From NCBI GenBank assembly GCA_900556525.1, contig USOZ01000105.1, positions 1 to 6,351 of the forward strand: DNA of 6,351 nt, read 5' to 3'. This DNA comes from an uncultured Oscillospiraceae bacterium. Lineage in GTDB: Bacteria; Bacillota; Clostridia; Oscillospirales; Ruminococcaceae. A model generated the notes under the pieces. The model saw only the letters and a list, made by a program, of their open reading frames with translations, did not search any database and was not told the origin of the DNA. The translations under genes were made by a program, and so were the position numbers. How positions within the stretch are numbered: position 1 is the stretch's first letter; every line of letters starts with the position of its first letter. Shown piece by piece: positions 1 through 6,339 of the stretch.

Positions 1-3000
1 CGCTGCCGTCATCAATGAGCCATTCGCTCAGAACGTATCCGTCATTCGGAAGCGCGGTAAACTCAACACTGTCTTCCACCGTATCTCCCGAAGCAATCGG
101 CGACCCGCCCGAAACTGCCGAAACCGTACCGCAAACTTTTTCGCCGTCAGTATATTCCGAAGTGAACGTTATTACGCTTGAAATGCTGCGACGGGCAGTG
201 TTCAGCAATATTTCCGCCTCTCCGTCAAGCACGAACGCATAATTTATCTTTCCGTCAATAGGAAGTATCTGAACTTCAGAGCCGTTGCACGTTACATCGA
301 GAGATGTTATCTCATACCCTGTAAGAGGCTGCGCCGTAACATGAACAAGATCTTTTTCCGTTACCTTGTCTCCGTCCGCAATATTAACGTTGCCAAGGTG
401 TGTAACAGATATGTCCGCTTCATCACGGTTAGCCGATATATGCACGGGATAATCATTTTTGGCGGTTGTAGCCGTCGCAGGCTCACACCATGCACTTAGC
501 ATTTCCCTGCCCATACGAATGCTGACAGAAGTTAAAACAAAGATATATTCAGTATTGCTTTCAAGCCCATCCACATCAAAGCTTGTTATGTCAAGAGGCA
601 GCTTATCGGATATGCGGGTGCATTTTTGTTCATCTGCACGGCGCATATATACATAGCAATATTCCGCAGCAGGCCAGTTCTCCAAATTTTCGGGCGCAGT
701 CCAGCTGAGGCTGACTTTATTCATATCAATGACCTCAGCCGAAAGTTCTGTAACGACCGGTGACGGAGATTTCAAATTAGTTATGTTATATCCTATAAAC
801 GGCGTTGTTTGTGAAGCATCACCGCATAAATGACGTTCCCATTGACCGAGCGTCCACAGGAAAGAATAAGAATCAACCACCGTCGAGGGAATTCCCGACT
901 CAATAAGACCCGGACCGTCAATATCAGTTACCGTACTGCTCGCGCCTATCGCCGTGCCTGTCGTTTTTGACGAGGCGCACGAAGTCGAGGTCTCCAGACC
1001 GGTATCTACACTGACCGACCACCCTTCAAAAATATCCATGCCTATACTGAAGTTAAGATAAAAACCGCTTGAGGATTCATAACCCTGAGTGCGCGTGTTC
1101 TCTTGTGTCCATGAGACCTTGTTAAGACCGCCGTTGGTGCCGAGCTGATATGGCGACTTGCTTATCTGCTTTGCATTTATGTCGATATTCGTCCAGCCCG
1201 AGTGATTATATGCATATGGATTACCCTCGTTGTTATCCAACCAGTTTTCCACCTTGTCTATCTGCTCCAGCCGATGATAATCGGTGTTGCCCTTGCTTTC
1301 GAGCAGACTGTTGTACTCCTCGGCAAGTTTGTTATAGTTATCGACCGACATCTGTTCATAAATGGGCGCGCCCGGCACTATCAGGCTTACGGATTTATCC
1401 GAGCTGCCCTCCGTCACAGGTTGGAACCAGTAAAAGTACAGCGGCGTTCTGCTTACGACAACGCTGTCGTATCCTGTCGCGGAAAAGCTCTTTGTATATT
1501 CCTCCGAAAAAGATTCCTCAAAGATCTTTTCCCACGCGATACTGTATCCTGATTCTATTGAAATTTTAACAACAGCTCCTATTTCCGTTGAGCCGCCGAT
1601 GCTGAACGACTTACTTTCCGAGGATGACTGCGACAGCTCATATGATTGCGTGATAACATACTCCGTCTCATTATTCGCTGCATCAGAGAGCGCTTCAAAG
1701 TACGGTGCCGCCTGCAATACAACCTTGACCTCCGGATCGGAATATCCGTATGTAGCACCCTTATATTTTACCAAAAATCCGTCCTGATCATTATCTACCG
1801 CTGTAACAAGGCAGTTCGACTTGCCGCCGACTTCTCTGGAAATAAAATAATTACCACAGCCCGAATCAGTAAAATGGACGTCTTTAAACATATGATTCTG
1901 CACTTTAACATAGCCGGCGAACTGATTAGAATTAGGATCCATTCCCAGCCAGCCCTGCACAAAAGAATATCGATTTTCGCCGTCTGTTTTTATTGATATA
2001 GTGAACATTACCTGATCGTAACCCCTGTCTCCGCCTTCAACAAAGTTACCGACCGCCACCGATTGTATATCAACATTTGTATATTTTATGTCACAGCACC
2101 GAACAATTTTCAGATTAAAGAATGACATATCATAAACCTTGTTGTTCATGTCGCCGTTGCTTACATCATAAACCGAGCCGTTCATGAAGATATGCTCGCG
2201 GACAGCGTCACCCTGAAATGCCACAGCCTCAACGGCAAGCCGCTGCCATGTTTGATCCTTGTCATAATAGCCATCTCTCACCATGCCAGGCGAAGTCACT
2301 TTGCTGTTTGAAAAAGCAACTTTCATTTTTCCGTAGTTGGAATTTCGCAGCATGACAGCATATTCATGACTTGAGTCAAACGAGATGCGTCCGTCAACAA
2401 CGTCATATCTACCGTTATTTGTCCAGTTACAGTACCCACGCAGACCACCTACAAACAGTTCAACATTACCGTCTCCGTCGAGGTCTCCCGCCGTAAGAGA
2501 AGCCGCCACAGGGAATTCTATGGACTTACTTCCGGGCGTGTTGTACAAAACCGTCTGTTCTACTTCCTGCCTCAGCATAGTTTGGTTCTGTTCGGCGCTG
2601 CCATAACTCACCTTTATAACGGGCTTGTAATAATCAATGTCTACGTTACTGTTACTAACTCTGTTAAAATAAGAAAGTACCGCAAGGTCGTCTATACTAT
2701 CACCATTAAAATCGCCGACCGCCATTGATACAATAAGTTTATTGCGCGAATTCGCCTCCACGCTTCCGGTATCCTTCATTCGACTGTTATCAAATGCAGA
2801 AAGCCAAATTTCTTTGTCCGTTCCTTCTGTTATATTGTTATACCTGTAAGCGTCCATCAGCATTGCATAGCCCTGGTCCTTTTTGGAAAGCTGACCGCTG
2901 CTTAATGACCATTCCTGAAGGACGCAGCCGGGATCGCTGTAATCATAATTGTTTTCGGATATGTAGGTTCTTTCCTTGTCCTCTATTGTTGACAGCGTCT

Positions 3001-3649
3001 GCGGCGTGTATATCATCAGCGTCTGCTTTCCGTCATAGTCAAAGTCACCTGCAACTATGTTGAATACATTGCGCTGCTGATATACACTCAGCCACGGACT
3101 GTTGCCGTTAAACAATGCGGAGAAATTACCTATGTCCGCGGACACGCCCTTGTCATTTGCGTTTGTAGTGTCAAACACATACAAACGTCCCCGTTTTGTT
3201 TTTTCGTCAACGCCTACATATGCGATATGGTCTTTTCTTCCGCTGCCGTTCGGGTCAAACGCGACCGCCTGCATGAAGTACAGGTTTACGTTTATATTGC
3301 TGTACGACTTATTCTCTCTTAAGCCCAGTGAACTGCTTTTATAGTTATCAATACTGTTTACAGTATTCGACCTTACGCTGGAGCTTGAGCCGCTGCCGAC
3401 GGTCATCATAAGCTCGTTCTGCTCAAAAAGCAGAAACGGTACGTCAACACCGTAACCGTACGGGTTGGCGGCGTTATCAATTCCATCCGGCACAACATCG
3501 TCTATCTGCATTATAGACGAGCTTTTAATAATGCTGTCATCTGTCTCGGCGCTTGCGTCAAGTCCGCTTATCGGCAGACACGCAATAAAAACCGACGCAG
3601 ACGCCGCAATGCTGACTATATTCAGCAATATTTTTTTGCTTTTTTTCAT
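1..3649 (-). CDS. Large secreted FG-GAP / FN3 / bacterial-repeat protein, 3' end cut by window edge
   Basis: The frame is open for 1216 codons from ATG at 3649-3647 and runs off base 1, so the C-terminus is missing. Residues 1-34 are a signal peptide: lysine-rich start, hydrophobic core 7-28, and ASA before Glu35. FG-GAP-like blades (VAxGDFDxDGxxDL type) lie near residues 128-147, 198-213, 309-328, 384-402, 472-494, 530-550 and 613-630. The clearest carry Ca-binding-like D389-x-D391-x-D393-G and D619-x-D621-x-D623-G. This fits an integrin-alpha-like beta-propeller. Residues 637-955 match no family I recognise; they are Ser/Thr-rich with alternating amphipathic strands. An FN3 domain follows (about 963-1063), then two modules like the bacterial repeat domain PF18998 (about 1068-1145, and 1157 to the edge). 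Role is inferred: an extracellular binding, adhesin-like or toxin-like protein. It is divergent from the LytTR regulator gene. Coding is very likely; function is open. No sortase or other anchor is visible in the part present. Confidence 0.93.
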   Translation of the reverse strand, partial: MKKSKKILLNIVSIAASASVFIACLPISGLDASAETDDSIIKSSSIMQIDDVVPDGIDNAANPYGYGVDVPFLLFEQNELMMTVGSGSSSSVRSNTVNSIDNYKSSSLGLRENKSYSNINVNLYFMQAVAFDPNGSGRKDHIAYVGVDEKTKRGRLYVFDTTNANDKGVSADIGNFSALFNGNSPWLSVYQQRNVFNIVAGDFDYDGKQTLMIYTPQTLSTIEDKERTYISENNYDYSDPGCVLQEWSLSSGQLSKKDQGYAMLMDAYRYNNITEGTDKEIWLSAFDNSRMKDTGSVEANSRNKLIVSMAVGDFNGDSIDDLAVLSYFNRVSNSNVDIDYYKPVIKVSYGSAEQNQTMLRQEVEQTVLYNTPGSKSIEFPVAASLTAGDLDGDGNVELFVGGLRGYCNWTNNGRYDVVDGRISFDSSHEYAVMLRNSNYGKMKVAFSNSKVTSPGMVRDGYYDKDQTWQRLAVEAVAFQGDAVREHIFMNGSVYDVSNGDMNNKVYDMSFFNLKIVRCCDIKYTNVDIQSVAVGNFVEGGDRGYDQVMFTISIKTDGENRYSFVQGWLGMDPNSNQFAGYVKVQNHMFKDVHFTDSGCGNYFISREVGGKSNCLVTAVDNDQDGFLVKYKGATYGYSDPEVKVVLQAAPYFEALSDAANNETEYVITQSYELSQSSSESKSFSIGGSTEIGAVVKISIESGYSIAWEKIFEESFSEEYTKSFSATGYDSVVVSRTPLYFYWFQPVTEGSSDKSVSLIVPGAPIYEQMSVDNYNKLAEEYNSLLESKGNTDYHRLEQIDKVENWLDNNEGNPYAYNHSGWTNIDINAKQISKSPYQLGTNGGLNKVSWTQENTRTQGYESSSGFYLNFSIGMDIFEGWSVSVDTGLETSTSCASSKTTGTAIGASSTVTDIDGPGLIESGIPSTVVDSYSFLWTLGQWERHLCGDASQTTPFIGYNITNLKSPSPVVTELSAEVIDMNKVSLSWTAPENLENWPAAEYCYVYMRRADEQKCTRISDKLPLDITSFDVDGLESNTEYIFVLTSVSIRMGREMLSAWCEPATATTAKNDYPVHISANRDEADISVTHLGNVNIADGDKVTEKDLVHVTAQPLTGYEITSLDVTCNGSEVQILPIDGKINYAFVLDGEAEILLNTARRSISSVITFTSEYTDGEKVCGTVSAVSGGSPIASGDTVEDSVEFTALPNDGYVLSEWLIDDGS

Positions 3650-3657
3650 TTAATAAA

Positions 3658-3662
3658 CCCCC
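3658..3662 (-). promoter_or_regulatory. G-run ribosome binding site of the large secreted protein
   Basis: On the minus strand, ACGGGGG ends 8 nt before the ATG at 3649. This is a weaker, atypical Shine-Dalgarno match compared with the clean GGAGG sites of the two other genes. It still supports the ATG as the start, because the encoded N-terminus is a textbook signal peptide. Confidence 0.6.
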
Positions 3663-3714
3663 GTAATACTAGAGTCACAGCAAAGAAATCGCTCTGCTTT
3701 ATGCCTTGTATAAT

Positions 3715-3743
3715 ATTATAGCAGAAAAATTTGCTCTAAACAT
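3715..3743 (-). promoter_or_regulatory. Probable activator-dependent promoter of the large secreted protein
   Basis: Reading leftward, a perfect -10 TATAAT lies at 3720-3715 inside the 12-bp palindrome TATAATATTATA (3709-3720). The hexamers at 16 or 17 bp spacing (TGTTTA, ATGTTT) match the -35 consensus TTGACA at only two positions. Transcription would begin near 3708 and give a leader of about 60 nt. A good -10 with a missing -35 is typical of promoters that need an activator, and the tandem repeat at 3745-3778 sits directly upstream. The palindrome also gives a TATAAT facing right, but no -35 supports it. Confidence 0.55.
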
Positions 3744-3744
3744 G

Positions 3745-3778
3745 GTCGTTTACGCCGAATATATGCTGTTTACGCTGA
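3745..3778. promoter_or_regulatory. Tandem 14-bp direct repeat, 20 bp period: candidate LytTR operator
   Basis: Two copies of GYYGTTTACGCYGA lie at 3745-3758 and 3765-3778. They share the 8-mer GTTTACGC (3748-3755 and 3768-3775) exactly, and all three mismatches are C/T transitions. Start-to-start distance is 20 bp, about two helical turns, so both copies face the same side of DNA. LytTR regulators such as AgrA and VirR bind paired direct repeats with a GTT core and a period of about 21-22 bp. This pair has the core and nearly that period, but matches the published 9-mer consensus only in part. Relative to the leftward promoter the copies span about -37 to -70; relative to the rightward promoter they lie about 70-105 bp upstream of the start. 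Binding by the adjacent regulator is inferred. Confidence 0.6.
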
Positions 3779-3815
3779 CGGAACGCTTCGAACGACTTTT
3801 GTCGGTAATTTGCGG

Positions 3816-3844
3816 TTGCATTTTTTATGAATTTATGTTATAAT
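3816..3844 (+). promoter_or_regulatory. Strong sigma-A-type promoter of the response regulator gene
   Basis: TTGCAT (3816-3821) is followed by exactly 17 bp and TATAAT (3839-3844). That is a 4/6 -35 and a 6/6 -10 at optimal spacing. The start of transcription would be near 3851, leaving a leader of about 24 nt with the ribosome binding site in it. The regulator is therefore probably made constitutively at a basal level. Confidence 0.75.
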
Positions 3845-3861
3845 AACTGCAATTAAATTAC

Positions 3862-3877
3862 GGAGGTCTTGTGATTG
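3862..3877 (+). promoter_or_regulatory. Ribosome binding site that fixes a TTG start
   Basis: GGAGGT (3862-3867) is followed by 7 nt and TTG (3875-3877). An in-frame TGA at 3872-3874 directly precedes the TTG, so no earlier in-frame start exists. The GTG at 3871 is in another frame. TTG followed by the receiver beta-1 strand (QNYSIAICDDD) is the only sensible start. Confidence 0.85.
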
Positions 3878-4582
3878 CAAAATTACAGTATTGCTATCTG
3901 CGATGACGACGCAATGACCCGCAGAGAGCTTTTGGGGCAATGCCGCGATATACTGACGGAACTGAATATCCCAAACGAAATAACGCTCTACACCTCTGCC
4001 TCAAAGCTTGATTCGGCAATAAACGACAGAAAATTCGATTTGCTTATATTGGATATACAAATGGATGGGATGACAGGCATGGACCTTGCGCACAGACTGC
4101 GCAAAAACAATGACCGCATAAGCATTATTTTTATATCCTCATGCGATGAATATCTGCGTGAGGGATACGAGGTCCAGCCGCTTCACTTTCTGCTGAAACC
4201 TATTGAGCGCCAAGCGCTTAAAAGCGTTCTGCTTCTTGATTGGCGGCTCAATCATGCACCAAAAACAATGTCACTGCGTATCGGCGGAAAAAATGTCAGC
4301 CTTGTTATTTGTGACGTGTATTACATAGAAAGTTTAAACCATCATATTGCAATTCGCCGACAGGCAGGCACGACGGAATATTATTCATCTCTTTCCGAGC
4401 TGGAAAAGCAGCTTCCGAGTGGCGTGTTTGCACGCTGCCACAATAGCTATCTCGTAAATCTCGAACAAGTGCGTGATATACGCAGGAATGAACTTATACT
4501 GAAAAACGGCGCTGTGCTGCCTATCGGACGCTCGTACTACAAAAATTTTCAAAGCGCTTTCATAACGTTTATAAACAGGTAA
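3875..4582 (+). CDS. LytTR-family response regulator (AgrA/VirR/LytR class)
   Basis: This 235-residue cytoplasmic transcription factor has two domains. The receiver domain (about 4-120) shows the acidic pocket D10-D11-D12, the phosphoacceptor Asp60 in LLILDIQMDGMTG, the Ser88 switch position and Lys108-Pro109. The LytTR DNA-binding domain (about 132-232) shows the usual signature: VYYIES at 148-153, FARCHNSYLVNL at 185-196 and the C-terminal PIGRSYYKNFQ. The length is normal for the family, and no key residue is missing. By family knowledge, phosphorylation at Asp60 drives dimerisation on paired direct repeats near target promoters. The gene is monocistronic, with its own promoter, a TTG start and a terminator just after the stop. 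It is divergent from the large secreted protein and convergent with the sensor kinase, its likely partner. A short regulator of this class often activates secreted or peptide-related genes, which fits the neighbour here. Confidence 0.95.
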   Translation: MQNYSIAICDDDAMTRRELLGQCRDILTELNIPNEITLYTSASKLDSAINDRKFDLLILDIQMDGMTGMDLAHRLRKNNDRISIIFISSCDEYLREGYEVQPLHFLLKPIERQALKSVLLLDWRLNHAPKTMSLRIGGKNVSLVICDVYYIESLNHHIAIRRQAGTTEYYSSLSELEKQLPSGVFARCHNSYLVNLEQVRDIRRNELILKNGAVLPIGRSYYKNFQSAFITFINR

Positions 4583-4590
4583 CTTTAATC

Positions 4591-4630
4591 AAAACTGCCG
4601 ATAAGACAAAAAGCTTATCGGCAGTTTTTT
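4591..4630. terminator. Bidirectional intrinsic terminator between regulator and kinase genes
   Basis: AAAACTGCCGATAAG (4591-4605) and CTTATCGGCAGTTTT (4614-4628) form a perfect 15-bp stem around an 8-nt loop. Rightward transcripts end in TTTTTT (4625-4630). Leftward transcripts end in TTTT (complement of 4591-4594). It starts 9 nt after the regulator stop and lies 5 nt from the kinase stop, so one hairpin serves both convergent genes. The leftward T-run is shorter, so the kinase side may be the leakier one. Confidence 0.93.
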
Positions 4631-4634
4631 ATAT

Positions 4635-6275
4635 TCACTTTTTGCTTTCAGGCAGCTTTAATGCCGTCTGCACAGTAAAAATTTTATCATCACAAACCGA
4701 TATGTCCACTATGCTGCCATATCGCTCCGCAGTTTTGGACATCAGACGTATTCCGAGTCCATGATACTCGACGTCCTTTGTGGAAATCAGATTGCCGTTT
4801 TCATCACGTTTAATATCATGTGAAAATGAATTCTCGCACTTTACTGCCAAAAATCCATTTCTTACTTCTGCGGAAAAACGCACAAAGCCGTTTTCATTTT
4901 CCGAAGCAGCCTCAAGAGCGTTATCCAACATATTCATCAAAAGTCTGCACAAATCTGTTTCGGGAATATCAAGTTCGGACGGAACGCGAACCTGCGCTTC
5001 AAATTTTATTCCTGCACGGACAGCCTTTGATGACACGTCCTGTAAAATTGCATTTATGGTAAAATTTTCGGTGAACTGTGTTTGACTAATAAGCGCATTC
5101 TGCGCCTTTAGTTCTGAAATCGCGTTACCAAGTGCGACATTATCGCCGCTTTGCCAAAGAGCGTATAATGCTGTAATATTGTGACTGAACTCGTGGCGAG
5201 CCTCAGCGTCAGCCTTAAGCTTCTGTTCCATAGCATGGTAGCCGTCAAGCGCCAATCGATTTTTGAGTTCAAGTGCTTGATTTTCAGCCTTTTGTTCAAC
5301 AAAAAACGATATGCCCTCATAAGCGGCTACAGCCGTGCATATAAGCATAATTCCAAATGTCAAATAATAAATCAAACCGCTGAAATATCCGTCATTCACA
5401 AGCCCCATAACTTCTGAATTTATAAATCTTGACACTCTCCCGTCCGTTATTAAGGAAACAACATAAGACGCCATAAGCGCCGCAGCGCATATTGCTGAAA
5501 GTATGCCAAAACGCTTGAAAAATGAACTGCGTCTGTTCATGACGATATATGTTCCCATAGCCAAAAGTGCGGCTATCTCAAGTCCGTCCCAGCTTAACAC
5601 CCCGGCTATTTTCTCAGGCATAAAGCTGCGCCCCATTCCCACGCTTATCCAGTGTACTGCCGTCAATATTGCAGTTATAAACAGCGGAATAAGCTTAAAA
5701 TCAGTACTGCCGCGTGCGATGCCCATAACAAACAAGCCTGCAACAAGCACCGCTGCCAAAGCGGCTGCGCCTGTTTTAAAGGCATAGTAATTTGCATAAG
5801 CGAACTCTGCACTTTCATTAAACCCAATTCCAACAAATCTCGGCAGCGGAGGAAATAATATATTTTCGGTATTAAGTATACGACAAACAACTGTAAGAGT
5901 GCCGCTTTGTTCCGAGGCGAGAGGTATCGCTGTGCGCGGCATGACTGCGCTTCCGCTTGGCGGAACGGATACCGAGTCCAGATATTTTTCGCCGTTAAAC
6001 TCTACCGAGATTTCCATTCCCGACAATTCAAAGAGAAGCTCACCTGAATGTCCTTCCCCAATTTCGGCTGTAAATCGGTACGATTCTCCAATCTCGGGAA
6101 AAGATGAAATCTGCCGAACGGGAATTTCAGCGGACGTACCGTCAGAAAAAATCTTTTCGGCGGTATTCCATTCAATGTAATTTATCGAACTGTCAGCTTC
6201 AGTAAAACTTTTTAAAAACCACAGCAGCAATCCGCCGATTAACGCTAGTACAGAAATGCAGACAAAACGTTTCAT
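4635..6275 (-). CDS. GHKL-type membrane sensor histidine kinase with extracytoplasmic domain
   Basis: The 546-residue protein begins with a signal anchor or signal peptide (about 4-21). Next comes an extracytoplasmic region (about 24-165) rich in predicted beta strands, which I cannot assign firmly. It includes VEFNGEKYLD at 91-100 and may be a jelly-roll-like ligand domain. Five hydrophobic segments follow (about 168-187, 194-214, 226-246, 256-277, 300-320), so the C-terminus is cytoplasmic. A charged helical linker (327-358) leads to the H-box RHEFSHN with His361 as likely phosphoacceptor. The ATP-binding part (about 435-542) has the N-box MNMLDNALEAA (Asn448, Asp451, Asn452) and the glycine motif YHGLGIRLM at 504-512. 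This arrangement resembles AgrC/VirS-like and 7TMR-DISM-like kinases that pair with LytTR regulators. The neighbouring regulator is the likely partner, although the two genes are tail to tail. ATG follows GGAGGTT at a normal distance. No inactivating change is seen. Confidence 0.92.
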   Translation of the reverse strand: MKRFVCISVLALIGGLLLWFLKSFTEADSSINYIEWNTAEKIFSDGTSAEIPVRQISSFPEIGESYRFTAEIGEGHSGELLFELSGMEISVEFNGEKYLDSVSVPPSGSAVMPRTAIPLASEQSGTLTVVCRILNTENILFPPLPRFVGIGFNESAEFAYANYYAFKTGAAALAAVLVAGLFVMGIARGSTDFKLIPLFITAILTAVHWISVGMGRSFMPEKIAGVLSWDGLEIAALLAMGTYIVMNRRSSFFKRFGILSAICAAALMASYVVSLITDGRVSRFINSEVMGLVNDGYFSGLIYYLTFGIMLICTAVAAYEGISFFVEQKAENQALELKNRLALDGYHAMEQKLKADAEARHEFSHNITALYALWQSGDNVALGNAISELKAQNALISQTQFTENFTINAILQDVSSKAVRAGIKFEAQVRVPSELDIPETDLCRLLMNMLDNALEAASENENGFVRFSAEVRNGFLAVKCENSFSHDIKRDENGNLISTKDVEYHGLGIRLMSKTAERYGSIVDISVCDDKIFTVQTALKLPESKK

Positions 6276-6282
6276 TCGCTAA

Positions 6283-6287
6283 CCTCC
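6283..6287 (-). promoter_or_regulatory. Ribosome binding site of the sensor kinase gene
   Basis: On the minus strand, GGAGGTT lies just upstream of ATG at 6275, with 7 nt between GGAGG and the ATG. It confirms the annotated start. The sequence directly before it (AAAGCGG, complement of 6286-6292) overlaps the GG of this site and can pair with an upstream arm; see the leader inverted repeat. Confidence 0.85.
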
Positions 6288-6298
6288 GCTTTATTGAT

Positions 6299-6317
6299 TA
6301 CCGCTTAAAAAGCGGTA
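6299..6317 (-). promoter_or_regulatory. Inverted repeat in the kinase leader
   Basis: TACCGCTT (6299-6306) and AAGCGGTA (6310-6317) form an 8-bp stem with a 3-nt loop, 11 nt upstream of the kinase ribosome binding site. There is no T-run on either side, so it is not a normal terminator. Two readings are possible. As RNA, the CCGCUUU arm could pair either with its neighbour or with the AAAGCGG that runs into the Shine-Dalgarno. As DNA, it fills the 17-bp gap after a perfect TTGACA (complement of 6318-6323), like an operator. However, the -10 position at that spacing (TAATCA) is poor. Confidence 0.45.
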
Positions 6318-6318
6318 T

Positions 6319-6339
6319 GTCAAAGCCGACGACTTTGAC
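6319..6339. repeat. Second inverted repeat upstream of the kinase
   Basis: GTCAAAG (6319-6325) and CTTTGAC (6333-6339) form a 7-bp stem with a 7-nt loop, next to the first inverted repeat. Its left half contains the TTGACA hexamer when read leftward. The stem is AT-rich and short, so its meaning is uncertain. It could belong to the kinase leader or to the end of an upstream gene beyond base 6351. Confidence 0.35.

Noticed and set aside
1150..1996. Several plus-strand open frames of 60-140 codons between 1150 and 1996
   Set aside because: They lie opposite the continuous minus-strand frame that encodes a coherent multidomain secreted protein. They lack ribosome binding sites and recognisable protein features.
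3578..3583. Lipoprotein signal with Cys24 (VFIAC) in the large secreted protein
   Set aside because: Phe stands three residues before the Cys, where Leu/Val/Ile is expected. A clear type I cleavage site (ASA before Glu35) follows, so a lipoprotein is less likely though not excluded.
3871..3873. GTG as start of the response regulator
   Set aside because: It is out of frame with the receiver domain, and the regulator frame has TGA at 3872-3874. TTG at 3875 is the only possible start near the GGAGGT.
4780..6180. Plus- and minus-strand short open frames inside the kinase gene
   Set aside because: The kinase frame carries complete kinase motifs. The others are cysteine- or serine-rich shadow translations without start signals.
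6299..6339. Tandem hairpins upstream of the kinase as an intrinsic terminator of an outside gene
   Set aside because: Neither stem is followed by a T-run on either strand, and the stems are short.
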